Under the pieces are notes generated by a model. It saw nothing but the letters and a program-made list of their open reading frames with translations, did not search any database and was not told the origin of the DNA. Shown here piece after piece: positions 26,025-35,100 of a stretch of DNA of 64,000 nt. The DNA lies in assembly GCA_026709625.1 (NCBI GenBank), contig JAPOSR010000051.1:105147-169146 (forward strand), read 5' to 3'. The position numbers and the translations under genes are program-made. Origin of the DNA: Chloroflexota bacterium (lineage in GTDB: Bacteria > Chloroflexota > Anaerolineae > Aggregatilineales > Phototrophicaceae). Numbering within the stretch: the first letter of the stretch is position 1; every line of letters starts with the position of its first letter.

Positions 26025-27065
26025 TTACGCAGAAGCGCCCGCCTGGTTGCATGCGCCGCGGTGAATCGCCAGCAGGTCCGCCAGCAGCGCAGCGCCCGTC
26101 TCGCGGCTGCCAGCCCCCGCGCCGATCAACGTGACCGCGCCCAGCAAATCAGTTTCCAGCGTGATGGCGTTTGTTGTGCCGGCGACGCTGGCCAGGGGGT
26201 CGGTCGCGGGCAGGCGCTGCGCTTTGACTGTGCCGCCACTGGGCGAGGCTTGGGCGACCAGCTTATAATGCTGGTTTTGCTCGCGCGCCAGGTGGATATC
26301 GTCTGCGCTGATGCCGCTGATGCCGCTGACTTGCAAGTCGCTCATCGTCAGGCGGCTGCCAAAGAGCGCGTTCGCCAGGATAAGCAGCTTGCCGGCCGCA
26401 TCCCAGCCATCGACATCGCCACTCGGGTCGGCTTCGGCATACCCCAGCGCCTGGGCTTTCTCCAGCGCGGCCTGATAACTCGCGCCGCTTTCCATCTGCG
26501 TCAGGATATAATTTGTCGTCCCGTTGAGGATGCCGCGCGCGCCGGTAATCTGGCAGCCAGCCAAGGCTTCCTGCGCCAACTGCATGGTGGGCGTGCCAGC
26601 CATTACGGTCGCTTCGCAGCGCATCTGCACGCCACGAGCCGCCGCCTGCGCTTGCAAATCGGCATAATGCAGGGCGACGGGTCCTTTGTTCGCCAGCGCC
26701 AGGTGCAATCCGGCGTCCAGCGCGCGATAGCAGGTTTCCAGCGCCGGCTGGGCAGTTTTCAGGTTGGTCGGGCTGAGCTCGAGCAGCGCATCGGCAGCCC
26801 CCAATTTGATCATGTCGGAGCCAGACAAGCCGCGCCGCAGCCCCGCGCTGGCTGAATAACTGGCAAAGCTGCCCGCCTTCGCAGCGCTCAGCAGGGCGGG
26901 GATATCTAAGCCATCGGCGCAATACAGGCTGCCGCGCGTGGCTGTCACGACGCCGATGATGCTGGCTGCAAAATCATGTTTCGCGCGCAGGTCTTTCGCC
27001 TTGTCGCGCAAGATTTCGGCGAATCCCCGCCCGACCGCTCCAAAGCCAATCAGTATCAGTCTCAT
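26025..27065 (-). CDS. hom: Homoserine dehydrogenase
   Basis: A 346-residue NAD(P)-dependent enzyme that reduces aspartate semialdehyde to homoserine for threonine and methionine synthesis. Seen: GFGAVGRGF for cofactor binding, LALANKGPVALH with the catalytic Lys region, GTTNYILTQM, and EADPSGDVDGWDAAGKL with the substrate-binding acidic residues. It lacks the C-terminal ACT domain, so feedback by threonine via that domain is unlikely. The start overlaps the stop of the upstream peroxiredoxin gene by four bases. Confidence 0.9.
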   Translation of the reverse strand: MRLILIGFGAVGRGFAEILRDKAKDLRAKHDFAASIIGVVTATRGSLYCADGLDIPALLSAAKAGSFASYSASAGLRRGLSGSDMIKLGAADALLELSPTNLKTAQPALETCYRALDAGLHLALANKGPVALHYADLQAQAAARGVQMRCEATVMAGTPTMQLAQEALAGCQITGARGILNGTTNYILTQMESGASYQAALEKAQALGYAEADPSGDVDGWDAAGKLLILANALFGSRLTMSDLQVSGISGISADDIHLAREQNQHYKLVAQASPSGGTVKAQRLPATDPLASVAGTTNAITLETDLLGAVTLIGAGAGSRETGAALLADLLAIHRGACNQAGASA

Positions 27066-27544
27066 GATTGCGCCTGTTTGCTTTGCGCCAGCTGTTCGAC
27101 AGCAGCCAGGGCTTTTTCGATGCTGGCTTGCGCGCCGATGCCGATCTGCTGATCGACCAGGATGCCGTCTTCGTCAATGACCCAGTACGAGCGTGTGGGC
27201 ATCGGCAGCTTGATTAACCGCATATCCAAGCCCCAAGCCCCCCATTCGTCCAGCATGTTGTGATCGGGGTCGGAAAGCAGGTCGTATTGCAGGTTGCGCG
27301 AGGCTTTCCATTTTGCCAGGGTGCGTTCGCTGTCGTTGCTGACGCCAAAAACCACCGCGTCGTTCGCTTTGATCTGCGGCAAAGCATCGCGGAAGCCACA
27401 AGCCTGATTGTTGCAGATCATCGTATTGGCTATGAGGAAAGAGAAAATGATGACGCGCTGCCCACGCAGGTCGCTGAGCCGCACAAGCTCTCCGTCTTGA
27501 TTGCGCAGCGCGAATTCTGGGGCTGGCTGTCCCTTTTCTGGCAT
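27062..27544 (-). CDS. BCP-type peroxiredoxin with an altered active-site loop
   Basis: A 160-residue thioredoxin-fold peroxidase with two cysteines four residues apart (CNNQAC), as in BCP/PrxQ. The usual Pro-x3-Thr-x2-Cys loop reads LIANTMIC: Thr and Cys are kept but the Pro is Leu. It should reduce hydroperoxides using a thiol donor, though the missing Pro makes its activity less certain. The start at ATG 27544 is preceded by a strong AGGAGGAA; a longer frame upstream is rejected. The stop overlaps hom by four bases. A second, canonical BCP is encoded at 30513. Confidence 0.82.
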   Translation of the reverse strand: MPEKGQPAPEFALRNQDGELVRLSDLRGQRVIIFSFLIANTMICNNQACGFRDALPQIKANDAVVFGVSNDSERTLAKWKASRNLQYDLLSDPDHNMLDEWGAWGLDMRLIKLPMPTRSYWVIDEDGILVDQQIGIGAQASIEKALAAVEQLAQSKQAQS

Positions 27545-27713
27545 ATCTTTCCTCCTCGCGCATTGGCGGTCCACGATCAGGCTGGGTTCGGACGCTCTTG
27601 TCTGGTCAAGGCGCTGCCCACCGCAATCTTCACCAAGTCAACGATCAAAAGACCGATGCTCGAATTGAGCGGAAAATTCCAAAGATGATGATGCCATAGA
27701 CGAGCGGCGAAAG

Positions 27714-27775
27714 CAAAGCCTCGAAGTGGCGAGCAATCGTTTCAAACGATAGGCCACAGAGGCGCTGAGGCTTTG
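27714..27775. other. Long hairpin in intergenic region
   Basis: Nested inverted repeats: CAAAGCCTC at 27714 pairs with GAGGCTTTG at 27767, GTGGC with GCCAC inside, and ATCGTTT-C-AAACGAT at the tip. It lies in the 300-base gap between the peroxiredoxin and a membrane protein gene, where I see no reading frame with support. It could be a transcribed structural element, a terminator without a strong T tract, or a remnant repeat. Confidence 0.55.
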
Positions 27776-27852
27776 TCTTTGCCGGCTAAAGCGGAGCGGC
27801 GAATATGCTGAATATGATTGATTAGGCGAAAGCCTTGCTGTAGGCTGTGCGC

Positions 27853-28959
27853 ATGCTTCAGACACGCGACCTCCATCCCGGCCTATTTCTGACTCTGGCG
27901 CTGACTGTTTTTGTGGCGCTGCCAACCTGGCCCGCCGTGGCCTCGCTGCCGGGCATGATGCTAGCGAGCGGCGGGATGTACCTGTTTTGTCATCGGCGCT
28001 ATGGACGGCTGGGCGCGCTGCTGGCGGGGCTGGTCTATGCCTACAGCCCGCACTTGCTGGTGGCGCGGGGTGATTGGCGCGACATGCTGGCGCTGGCGCT
28101 GCTGCCGCTCTTGCTGTGGCGCATCGATGCGCTGCGCGACAACCCCGGCGCTGGCAGTTTTATATCCGTTTGCCTGCTGCAAGCCGCTCTGCTGGCCGCG
28201 CATGCGTCGGCGATTTGGCTGACACTGCTGGCATTTGCCTGGGTCGGCTTCGAAACGACGATCCAGCATATCAATCGCAGGGCGAGCCAGCTGCGCGCGC
28301 GGCCTGGCTTGATTGCGCTGCTGGCGATGCTGCTGGGCTTGGCGCTGGGCGCGCCCTTCGCCTCGGCGCAAACAGCAGTCGCCATGCAAGAATTTGTTCC
28401 GCTTGACATGCTGCTGTCGACTGGCGCGGGCTTGGCGCTGCTTGGCGCTGCCATTGCCTTTGCTTTGTATCTTCGCGGCTACCGTACGCGCCATCCTAAT
28501 GCCTTCCTAGGGGCAGCTTTCTTCGCGCTCGCTGCCTTGGGATTGCTGGCTTGGGCGCAGCCGCCGGCTTCTGCGGGCATCGCTGTCTGTTTGGCTTGCA
28601 CAGCTGGCGCGAGCGGCATCGGGTTGACGCGGCTGCCAGCGCGTTATCAACCGAGCCTCATCGCTTTGTTGGTGGCGCTGCCCATCATCATCAGCATTCC
28701 CGCGTTGGCGCTGCCCGCAAGCGAAGATCGTCCGGCTGATTCGCTGGAGATGCCGCTGTCGCTGGATGCGGCTCTTGGCTTGCCCACCTTGGCGCTGGCT
28801 GGCGCGTTGATTGTGGCGAGGCGCAGGGGCGCTGCGCAGTTGCCGCCACGCGCCTACTCGACATCGCTGCCTTTGACGCGCTCGGCCGTCATCGGGGCAC
28901 TGGCTGGCGGCGCGCTGGCGCTGTTGATGTGGCTGATTACCCATTCGTTTTATGCATGA
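27853..28959 (+). CDS. Multi-pass membrane protein, unknown function
   Basis: About 368 residues, with roughly ten hydrophobic segments from the N-terminus to ITHSFYA at the end, and very high Leu and Ala content. A motif GALLAGLVYAYSPHLLVARGDWRDMLAL early on resembles the region after the second segment in large YfhO/6-pyruvoyl-like bacterial membrane proteins, so this may be a short relative or fragment. No catalytic residue is clear. Start is ATG 27853; a GTG two codons earlier is equally possible. Confidence 0.6.
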   Translation: MLQTRDLHPGLFLTLALTVFVALPTWPAVASLPGMMLASGGMYLFCHRRYGRLGALLAGLVYAYSPHLLVARGDWRDMLALALLPLLLWRIDALRDNPGAGSFISVCLLQAALLAAHASAIWLTLLAFAWVGFETTIQHINRRASQLRARPGLIALLAMLLGLALGAPFASAQTAVAMQEFVPLDMLLSTGAGLALLGAAIAFALYLRGYRTRHPNAFLGAAFFALAALGLLAWAQPPASAGIAVCLACTAGASGIGLTRLPARYQPSLIALLVALPIIISIPALALPASEDRPADSLEMPLSLDAALGLPTLALAGALIVARRRGAAQLPPRAYSTSLPLTRSAVIGALAGGALALLMWLITHSFYA

Positions 28960-29041
28960 AGCCGCAGCAGGCCAAGCGGGGAATGCGACCAATCAAAGGG
29001 CAGGGCGACATAACCGCCAGGCAGACGCGGCGACGGGCAGG

Positions 29042-30490
29042 TTAATAGCCGCCGCTGGGGTCGGGGTAGGCGTGGCCGCCCCCAAAGCTGAAAGATGGCG
29101 TGGGCGTGGCGCGAGTGGGCAGCGGCACCTGATAGTCGATGGGCAGCGAGCTGATGACGGATTGCGTCGTCAGCGTAAACAGCGCCATCCAGCCGATATC
29201 ATCAGCCGCCTGCACCTTGACCCAGGGGCTATAAGGGCTGCGCGCCAGCAGCTTGGTTTCTGTGCCGACTGGCAGCGTGCGCAAAACTTGAAAGGCTGTA
29301 TCGGGAGCTGCGCGCAGATTCCCGCCGGCCGGCACATTGACGACCGCGAGGTTGGCATGGACGCCGAGTCGCTGCGGTGGCGGTGGCGCATCATCATAGA
29401 CATGCGTGATTTCGCCCAGGCTCTTCGCCAGCAAACCCGCGCTCATCCAGCCCATTTCGCCATTGCCCAGCCGGATATGCAGCCATTCGCCATCGCTGCT
29501 GATGCCCAGCACGCTCATGGTTTCGCCAGCTGGCACCAGGTAGAGCAGCCGTCCATTGATACTTGGCGCGGCTCGCATATTGACGCCGCCCCGCGTTTGC
29601 GCATAGCCGGGCTGCGGGATGGGCAGGGGGCGGGCAAACAGCGCAATGGGCAGGTCTTGCAAGACCGCATAGTCCAGCAGACTCGCTTCAGCGGGCAGGT
29701 CGGCCGGCGCAGTCCAATCGCCAGTTGGATACGCCAGGCTGGCTTGCGTGCCCACGACCAATGACAGGCTGCGCGCGCCGACGCTCAGGCGGACGCTCCC
29801 CTCGATGACGACAAAATGGCTGGTTTGCGCTTGCGTCATCACAATTAGCGTGCCATCAATCGCGGCGGCCACGCCATTGATGTCGAGTCGCGCCGTTTGT
29901 CCATAGCGGCTCTGCGCGACCAGCGCGCCAACTGGCGGCACAGCGGCGCACTCGGCATTTGCCTGTCCGCTTTCGATGGTCAATGCGCGCCACGGCTCGC
30001 CGCTGGACAGGCTGCCCAGCTCAGCCTCGCCGATGACCAAAGCATCCGCCAGCAGAGTCTGCGCCATCCGCAGCCATACCAAGCCCATGCCCGCATCCAG
30101 CGAAAAAGGCAGTGTGCGCAGCCGGTCGATGCTGTCGACGGCGATCTGCGCTCCCGACGCGATATCCACAGATTGCCCGCCACTGCAAATCATGCCGTCT
30201 GCTGACGCTAGACAAGAGTCGCTGGCTGCCGTGTAATGCTTCAGCAGCGCCGCCTGGCAGGCAGCGTCGTCAGGGCTGATTTCCTCTGTGGCTGCGCTTG
30301 CTGTTTGCGCGGTTGGCGTGGCGCGCGCAACCGTCGGCACACGCGTCATCAAGGCGGTCGGCGTAACCACGATAATGCGTGGAACAGTTGTCGGGATGGG
30401 GCTTGCCGAAGGCGCCGCACAGCCGACCAGCGCCAGCGCGAGCAGCCACAAGCAAGCAAAACGCGAGGCGCCGCGCCAATCAGGTGCCAT
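29042..30490 (-). CDS. Lipoprotein with FecR-like and two SH3b domains
   Basis: About 482 residues. A lipobox LALVGC at the end of the hydrophobic N-terminus indicates a lipid anchor. After a Thr/Pro-rich spacer comes an N-terminal domain, then a FecR-like segment (GQTARLDINGVAAAIDGTL to LVVGTQASLAYP), and two SH3b domains (first with NMRAAPSINGRLLYLVPAGE, second with NLRAAPDTAFQVL). The tail ends SFGGGHAYPDPSGGY. An external, perhaps wall- or glycan-binding role is inferred. The start is uncertain: ATG 30490 gives a good signal peptide, but GTG 30523 overlapping the bcp stop is possible. Confidence 0.75.
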   Translation of the reverse strand: MAPDWRGASRFACLWLLALALVGCAAPSASPIPTTVPRIIVVTPTALMTRVPTVARATPTAQTASAATEEISPDDAACQAALLKHYTAASDSCLASADGMICSGGQSVDIASGAQIAVDSIDRLRTLPFSLDAGMGLVWLRMAQTLLADALVIGEAELGSLSSGEPWRALTIESGQANAECAAVPPVGALVAQSRYGQTARLDINGVAAAIDGTLIVMTQAQTSHFVVIEGSVRLSVGARSLSLVVGTQASLAYPTGDWTAPADLPAEASLLDYAVLQDLPIALFARPLPIPQPGYAQTRGGVNMRAAPSINGRLLYLVPAGETMSVLGISSDGEWLHIRLGNGEMGWMSAGLLAKSLGEITHVYDDAPPPPQRLGVHANLAVVNVPAGGNLRAAPDTAFQVLRTLPVGTETKLLARSPYSPWVKVQAADDIGWMALFTLTTQSVISSLPIDYQVPLPTRATPTPSFSFGGGHAYPDPSGGY

Positions 30491-30512
30491 GCAAAGCTTG
30501 CGGCAAGACCGG

Positions 30513-30980
30513 CTAGCTGCCACTGCGCGCCAGGAACTTCAGCGCCTTTTCGATGCTTTTCTTGGGGCTGACCTTCACCTGCGCGTCCAGCACCGCGCCA
30601 TCTGCGCCGATGATCCAATGCGAGCGGATGACGCCCATGTATGTCTTGCCGTACATCGACTTTTCGCCCCAAGCCCCCCATGCTTCCAGGACCTGGTGGT
30701 CGGGGTCGGAAAGCAGGTCATAGCCCAGTTTCTCTTTGTCGATCCACTTCGTCAGCGCGGCTGGTTCGTCTGGGCTGATCCCCAGCACAACCGCGCCAGC
30801 TGTTTTGATCTGGGCAAAGTTGTCGCGGAAGCCGCAAGCCTGCGTCGTACAGCCTGATGTGCCGGCGCGTGGATAGGCGAAGAGTACAACTTTTTTGCCG
30901 CGATAGTCGCTGAGTCTGACAGTCTCGCCATGTTGATTCTTCAGTGCAAAGTCGGGCGCTGTTTCGCCTGCGCTAGGCAT
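30513..30980 (-). CDS. bcp: Thioredoxin-dependent thiol peroxidase (BCP)
   Basis: A 155-residue PrxQ/BCP peroxiredoxin with the canonical active site YPRAGTSGCTTQACGF: peroxidatic and resolving Cys four residues apart, with the Pro and Thr conserved. It reduces hydroperoxides with thioredoxin as donor and acts in the cytoplasm. It has no signal peptide. It sits upstream of the FecR/SH3b lipoprotein gene, and the two may overlap depending on the lipoprotein start. It differs from the 27062 paralogue by keeping the Pro in the loop. Confidence 0.92.
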   Translation of the reverse strand: MPSAGETAPDFALKNQHGETVRLSDYRGKKVVLFAYPRAGTSGCTTQACGFRDNFAQIKTAGAVVLGISPDEPAALTKWIDKEKLGYDLLSDPDHQVLEAWGAWGEKSMYGKTYMGVIRSHWIIGADGAVLDAQVKVSPKKSIEKALKFLARSGS

Positions 30981-31013
30981 ACCGCTGTCCTTTCGCCATA
31001 ATGTTGGATACGC

Positions 31014-32120
31014 TCATTCTAGCGCAGAATCTCGCGCCACGGGTATAGCGCTGTCTTGTCGCTGCTGGATGAGTTGCCGCGCCATATCCATGCCCAGCCA
31101 CATGGTCGCGGTGGCTTGCGCTGGCATACGCAGATGCAGCTTGGGCGGGAAGTGAGACAGAAAAGCTTCGTCAGTGGCGATCGGCGCGCGAACGATGCTG
31201 CCTTCTAACGTCTCGGCGGCTGTTCGCAAAGGCATATCGCTATCGGGAGCGGTGACTCGCGCATGCCAGGCTGGGTCGTGTATCAAGAGCAGTGTGCCGA
31301 CCTCTGGGCGCAGGGTCAGCAAGTTGATGATGATGCCGGTGGCATACAAGGCAGCTTTGCCCGCCGCTAGCAGCTCGTTGAGGTATTGCAGCGCCGGCGC
31401 TTCATAGAAGAAATCCCAACTTGCTGGCTGGCGCTCTTCGGGCAGGCCAAACAATTCCTCGAGAAACTCGCGAGTGATCTGGTGTCGCAGGCTCCATTCG
31501 CGGGCGTCGTGGAAGCCGCGGGTAGTCGGGCAAAACATCATGGCGGGCAGCACATGAAGCATGCCGCTGTCGTAGGCGGTGTGCTGCGAGCGGCGCGCCA
31601 TGATGGCTTTGTAGACGCCGGCATCGTTGCAGACTGTCAATGTGCCGATGCCGATGGCGGCGCTGCGTTTTATGCCGCGCAGCAGGGCGTCTTCGGGCGG
31701 GACCTGCCGATGATAGGCGCTGCGCGATGGCGCGCGCATCCAGCCTTGCTCGGCTGCATGACGCAGTTCGCGTTCCAGCGCGGCGCAGGTGGCCAGCATG
31801 TCGAAATAACTGCCCAGCGCTCCGCGCAGACGCAGCGGCTGCTGGCGGATCTGCTTCAAAGTAAAGGTCGCGCCATTGAACAGACGCGGCTTGCTGTTCT
31901 GCAAATCGTGCAGGTATGCATAATCGTACATGGCGAAGTCGCGCGCCTCGGGCTTTGGCAAGGGCGGCGCAAGCAGGCTGTCGACATCGTCAACCTGCCA
32001 GATTTCGGGGTATAGAACCGTCACAGGATGCTCGATGCCGCCGCGTTCAAACGGCTGACATTGATACAAGTGTTGCAGATAATCGGTCAGATTCTTGTAG
32101 TCGCGGCTGTCGATTGGCAT
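31014..32120 (-). CDS. Conserved protein of unknown function (Nudix-box-like motif)
   Basis: A 368-residue soluble protein. No signal or membrane segment. A central block, HVLPAMMFCPTTRGFHDAREWSLRHQITREFLEELFGLPEE, contains REFLEELFG, which resembles the RExxEE of a Nudix box but lacks the full 23-residue signature, so hydrolase activity is not claimed. Similar blocks occur in uncharacterised proteins of actinobacteria and other phyla, as I recall. It lies 36 bases downstream of the addA stop on the same strand and may be the last gene of the AddAB operon. Confidence 0.6.
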   Translation of the reverse strand: MPIDSRDYKNLTDYLQHLYQCQPFERGGIEHPVTVLYPEIWQVDDVDSLLAPPLPKPEARDFAMYDYAYLHDLQNSKPRLFNGATFTLKQIRQQPLRLRGALGSYFDMLATCAALERELRHAAEQGWMRAPSRSAYHRQVPPEDALLRGIKRSAAIGIGTLTVCNDAGVYKAIMARRSQHTAYDSGMLHVLPAMMFCPTTRGFHDAREWSLRHQITREFLEELFGLPEERQPASWDFFYEAPALQYLNELLAAGKAALYATGIIINLLTLRPEVGTLLLIHDPAWHARVTAPDSDMPLRTAAETLEGSIVRAPIATDEAFLSHFPPKLHLRMPAQATATMWLGMDMARQLIQQRQDSAIPVARDSALE

Positions 32121-32156
32121 AAATTGTCACCTTCCCCGCGCCAGCCGCGCAGGATC

Positions 32157-35100
32157 TTATCCATCAGCGCCGATTGCTTCGCCCAACGTGGCTTCCAGGC
32201 GCGCCAATTCATCTTGGCAATCCGCATAGTCCAACTGGACCGTGCGATTATGCCGCAGATAATGCACATAGATCCGCGGCGGTTCAGCCAGCGTCAACTG
32301 CTCTTGCGCCGCCACGGCATAGACACCCAGCTGCAGGCGATATTGGCGCGCGTGCCCCAGCCAATCGCCGCCGGCATCGCCCGTCTTGTAGTCAATGATG
32401 CGCCAGACGCCGTCCGCTCCCTCCAGCAATACATCCATTGCGCCATGAATCACGCGTTCATGGCGCAGCAGGATGAACGGTGCCTCTGTGAAAACGGACT
32501 GGCCTGCGGCCTGCGCTTGTTTGATCCAGCCGCAGACATCGCTTCGGGCATAATTGTCCAGCAAGCGCCGAACTTGCTTTAGGACGCTAGGCAGCGCCGC
32601 GGCATCGGTCGCGCCGGCCTGCCAGGCGATCGTTTCAATTAACGCGTCGGGCAGGTCGCTCTCCAGCTGGAAAGCCTGAACGCGCAGCAGTTCATGCACG
32701 ATCGCGCCGATCTGCCGCTGCGATACGCGCCCAGGTCGCGGGTCGAGCGGATAGGCTTGCTCTGGTCGGTCGTGAAGCGCTGTTTCGCGAAAGCGCAAAG
32801 CTGCTTCGCGCCGCTTTTTTGCATCTGCGCCGAAACGGACTTCGCCGAGGTCCGCCAACTGCGTAACCGAGATGTGTCTGAGCTGCGTGGAGAATTCGGG
32901 CATGGTTTGCAGCAAGGGTGGCGGCAGCGCTGGACAGGCGCTGGCTTCGGCATTCAGATCCCACAAATCGGCCTCAGCTCGCAGGTTGCGGTACAAGAAC
33001 GCTTCGTCAGTCGGCTTGTCGGGCATGGCGATGCGCAGTGGATGCCCGGCTAGGGGTACGACCTGGGTTTCTTCGCGCGGGAGCTCGGCCAGACCAAGTG
33101 TCTTGAGCAGTGTTCCCAGCCAGCCGCGCGCATTCCAAGCGCCTTTTTTGTCTTGCGAAACCGCGCCGCTGATGAGCAGATAATCTTGCGCTCGCGTCGC
33201 CGCGACATACAAAAGGCGCTTGGCTTCGGCTGCTTCTTTCGATCGCTGCAAGGCGATATTGCGCTTGTGCGCAAAGCCGCTTTCATAGCTGTTGCCGGTG
33301 GGCCAGAAGACCTTGCAGCTAAGCCCGCGCTGGGAATCGGCGAGCAGCAAGGGCGAGGCGGGCCGGCCCGACCACGCGGCGTCAGCCAGGATGACCATGG
33401 GAAATTCCAAACCTTTGCTGGCATGCACAGTCAGCAAACGGACGGAGTTGTCCGCTTCCAGCAGCGCCTCGCCCTCGCGCGCCTCGCGGGTCGTCAGGTC
33501 GCTCAGATATTGAGAGAATTCGCCCAGCGCGTTCTTGCCGCTGTCGTCCGCCAGCTGCAGCAGTTTTTCGATATTGCCGCGCCGCCGGTCGCCATCGGGC
33601 AGGCTGGTCAAGATCGCCAGGTAACGAGTCGCCGCCAGCGCCTGACGCAGCAGCCTGGATATCGAAACGCGGCCAGCCATCCGCCTCAATTCGTCAAGCG
33701 CAGCCCGCGCATGCTGCAGCCGCGGCAGGTCGTCCGCCGATACGCCAAAGCAGTCCGCATCCGCCTGTTGCAGCGCCGTCCACAGCGGCAGTGGCTCAGC
33801 GCCGTCATCGGACATCAGGCGCAGCGCCAGCAGCAGGTCATCGCTAAAGGCGAACATGGGCGAGCGCAGCGCAGCCGCCAGCGCCAGGTTGTCGGCCGGG
33901 TTGTGCAGCGCGCGCAGCAGAGCCAGCATATCCCACACTTCTTGACGGCCGAAGTAGCCGCGGCCGGCCACGGTCAAAAAAGGGATGCCGCTGGCTTTGA
34001 AGACATCTTCGTACAGGGTGACTTTGCTCAATGCGCGGAAAAGAATCGCGATATCGTCATAACGAATGGGACGCCAGCAGTCCCGCTGCCGGTCGTAGAC
34101 TCCCCGCTCTTGCGCGACGATTTTGTGGATGCGCCCGGCGATCTCCTGGGCTTCCCAGACGCGCATGGCATCAGTCTGGCGATGTTGTTCGCGCCCGTTT
34201 CTGTCGCGCGCAAGCTCGCCATTTTCATCGCGGACAGCCTTGTCCAGCAGCAGCAACTCCAGCGCGGCGCTGTCTGGCGCAGCCATCCGAAAGGCGCGCA
34301 TGGGTTGGTCGAACATAACCTCATACTGGCGCGCCGGGCTGTCTTCATCGCGCGTGAGCAGGCGGCTGAAGAGCGCGTTGAACTGCTCGACCAATCCATG
34401 ATGCGCCCGAAAGGAAGTCGCCAGCGGCAATGCCAATCCCTGCGCTTGTCCGGCGATTTGCCCCCGCGCCCGCTCGAAGACGCTGACATCCGCGCCACGA
34501 AATTGATAGACGCTCTGTTTGGGATCACCCACCACAAAGAGCGAGCCGCCGTGATTCACATCCGCCAGCGACTGGATGATCTGCCATTGCGCGCGGTTGA
34601 TGTCTTGAAATTCGTCCACCAGCAGATGCTTGAATTCCGCCCCGCGATAGCGCTTCCGCACTTGGTCATTTTGCAGCAGTTTTGCCGCCAGCCACTCCAG
34701 ATCGCTGAAATCGAGCAGCGCCCGAGCGCGTTTCGCGGCTGCATACCCTTGCCGCGCCCGTTGAAGCAGCCCATCCCACAGCACGAGCGCTTCGGCGCTG
34801 GCGCGGTCCAGTTCGCCTGGCGGGTTGCCGGCAGCTTCCAATGCCTGCTTGATTCGCTCGCGCAAGTTTCGCAGTGTTTGCGCCGCTCGCTGTTTGGCTG
34901 CTTTGCCGCCCCAGGCTTTTGCTGCGCCTTTGCTGCCGACAGCGCCTGAACGATAGCATTCTCTCATCAGCCGCTGCGCAGTTTGCGCGTCTTCCGCAGC
35001 TTTGATGTGGCGCAGGCAGTCTTTGTATCGCCATGCCAGGTCGGCGAGCTTGTCGGTGGCTCGCGGTATGGGCAGCTCGGCCAGGGCGGTTATTTCGGCG

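Noticed and set aside
33153-34949. A 598-codon plus-strand frame opposite addA
   Set aside because: It mirrors the helicase gene, has shadow-type composition and no ribosome binding site support.
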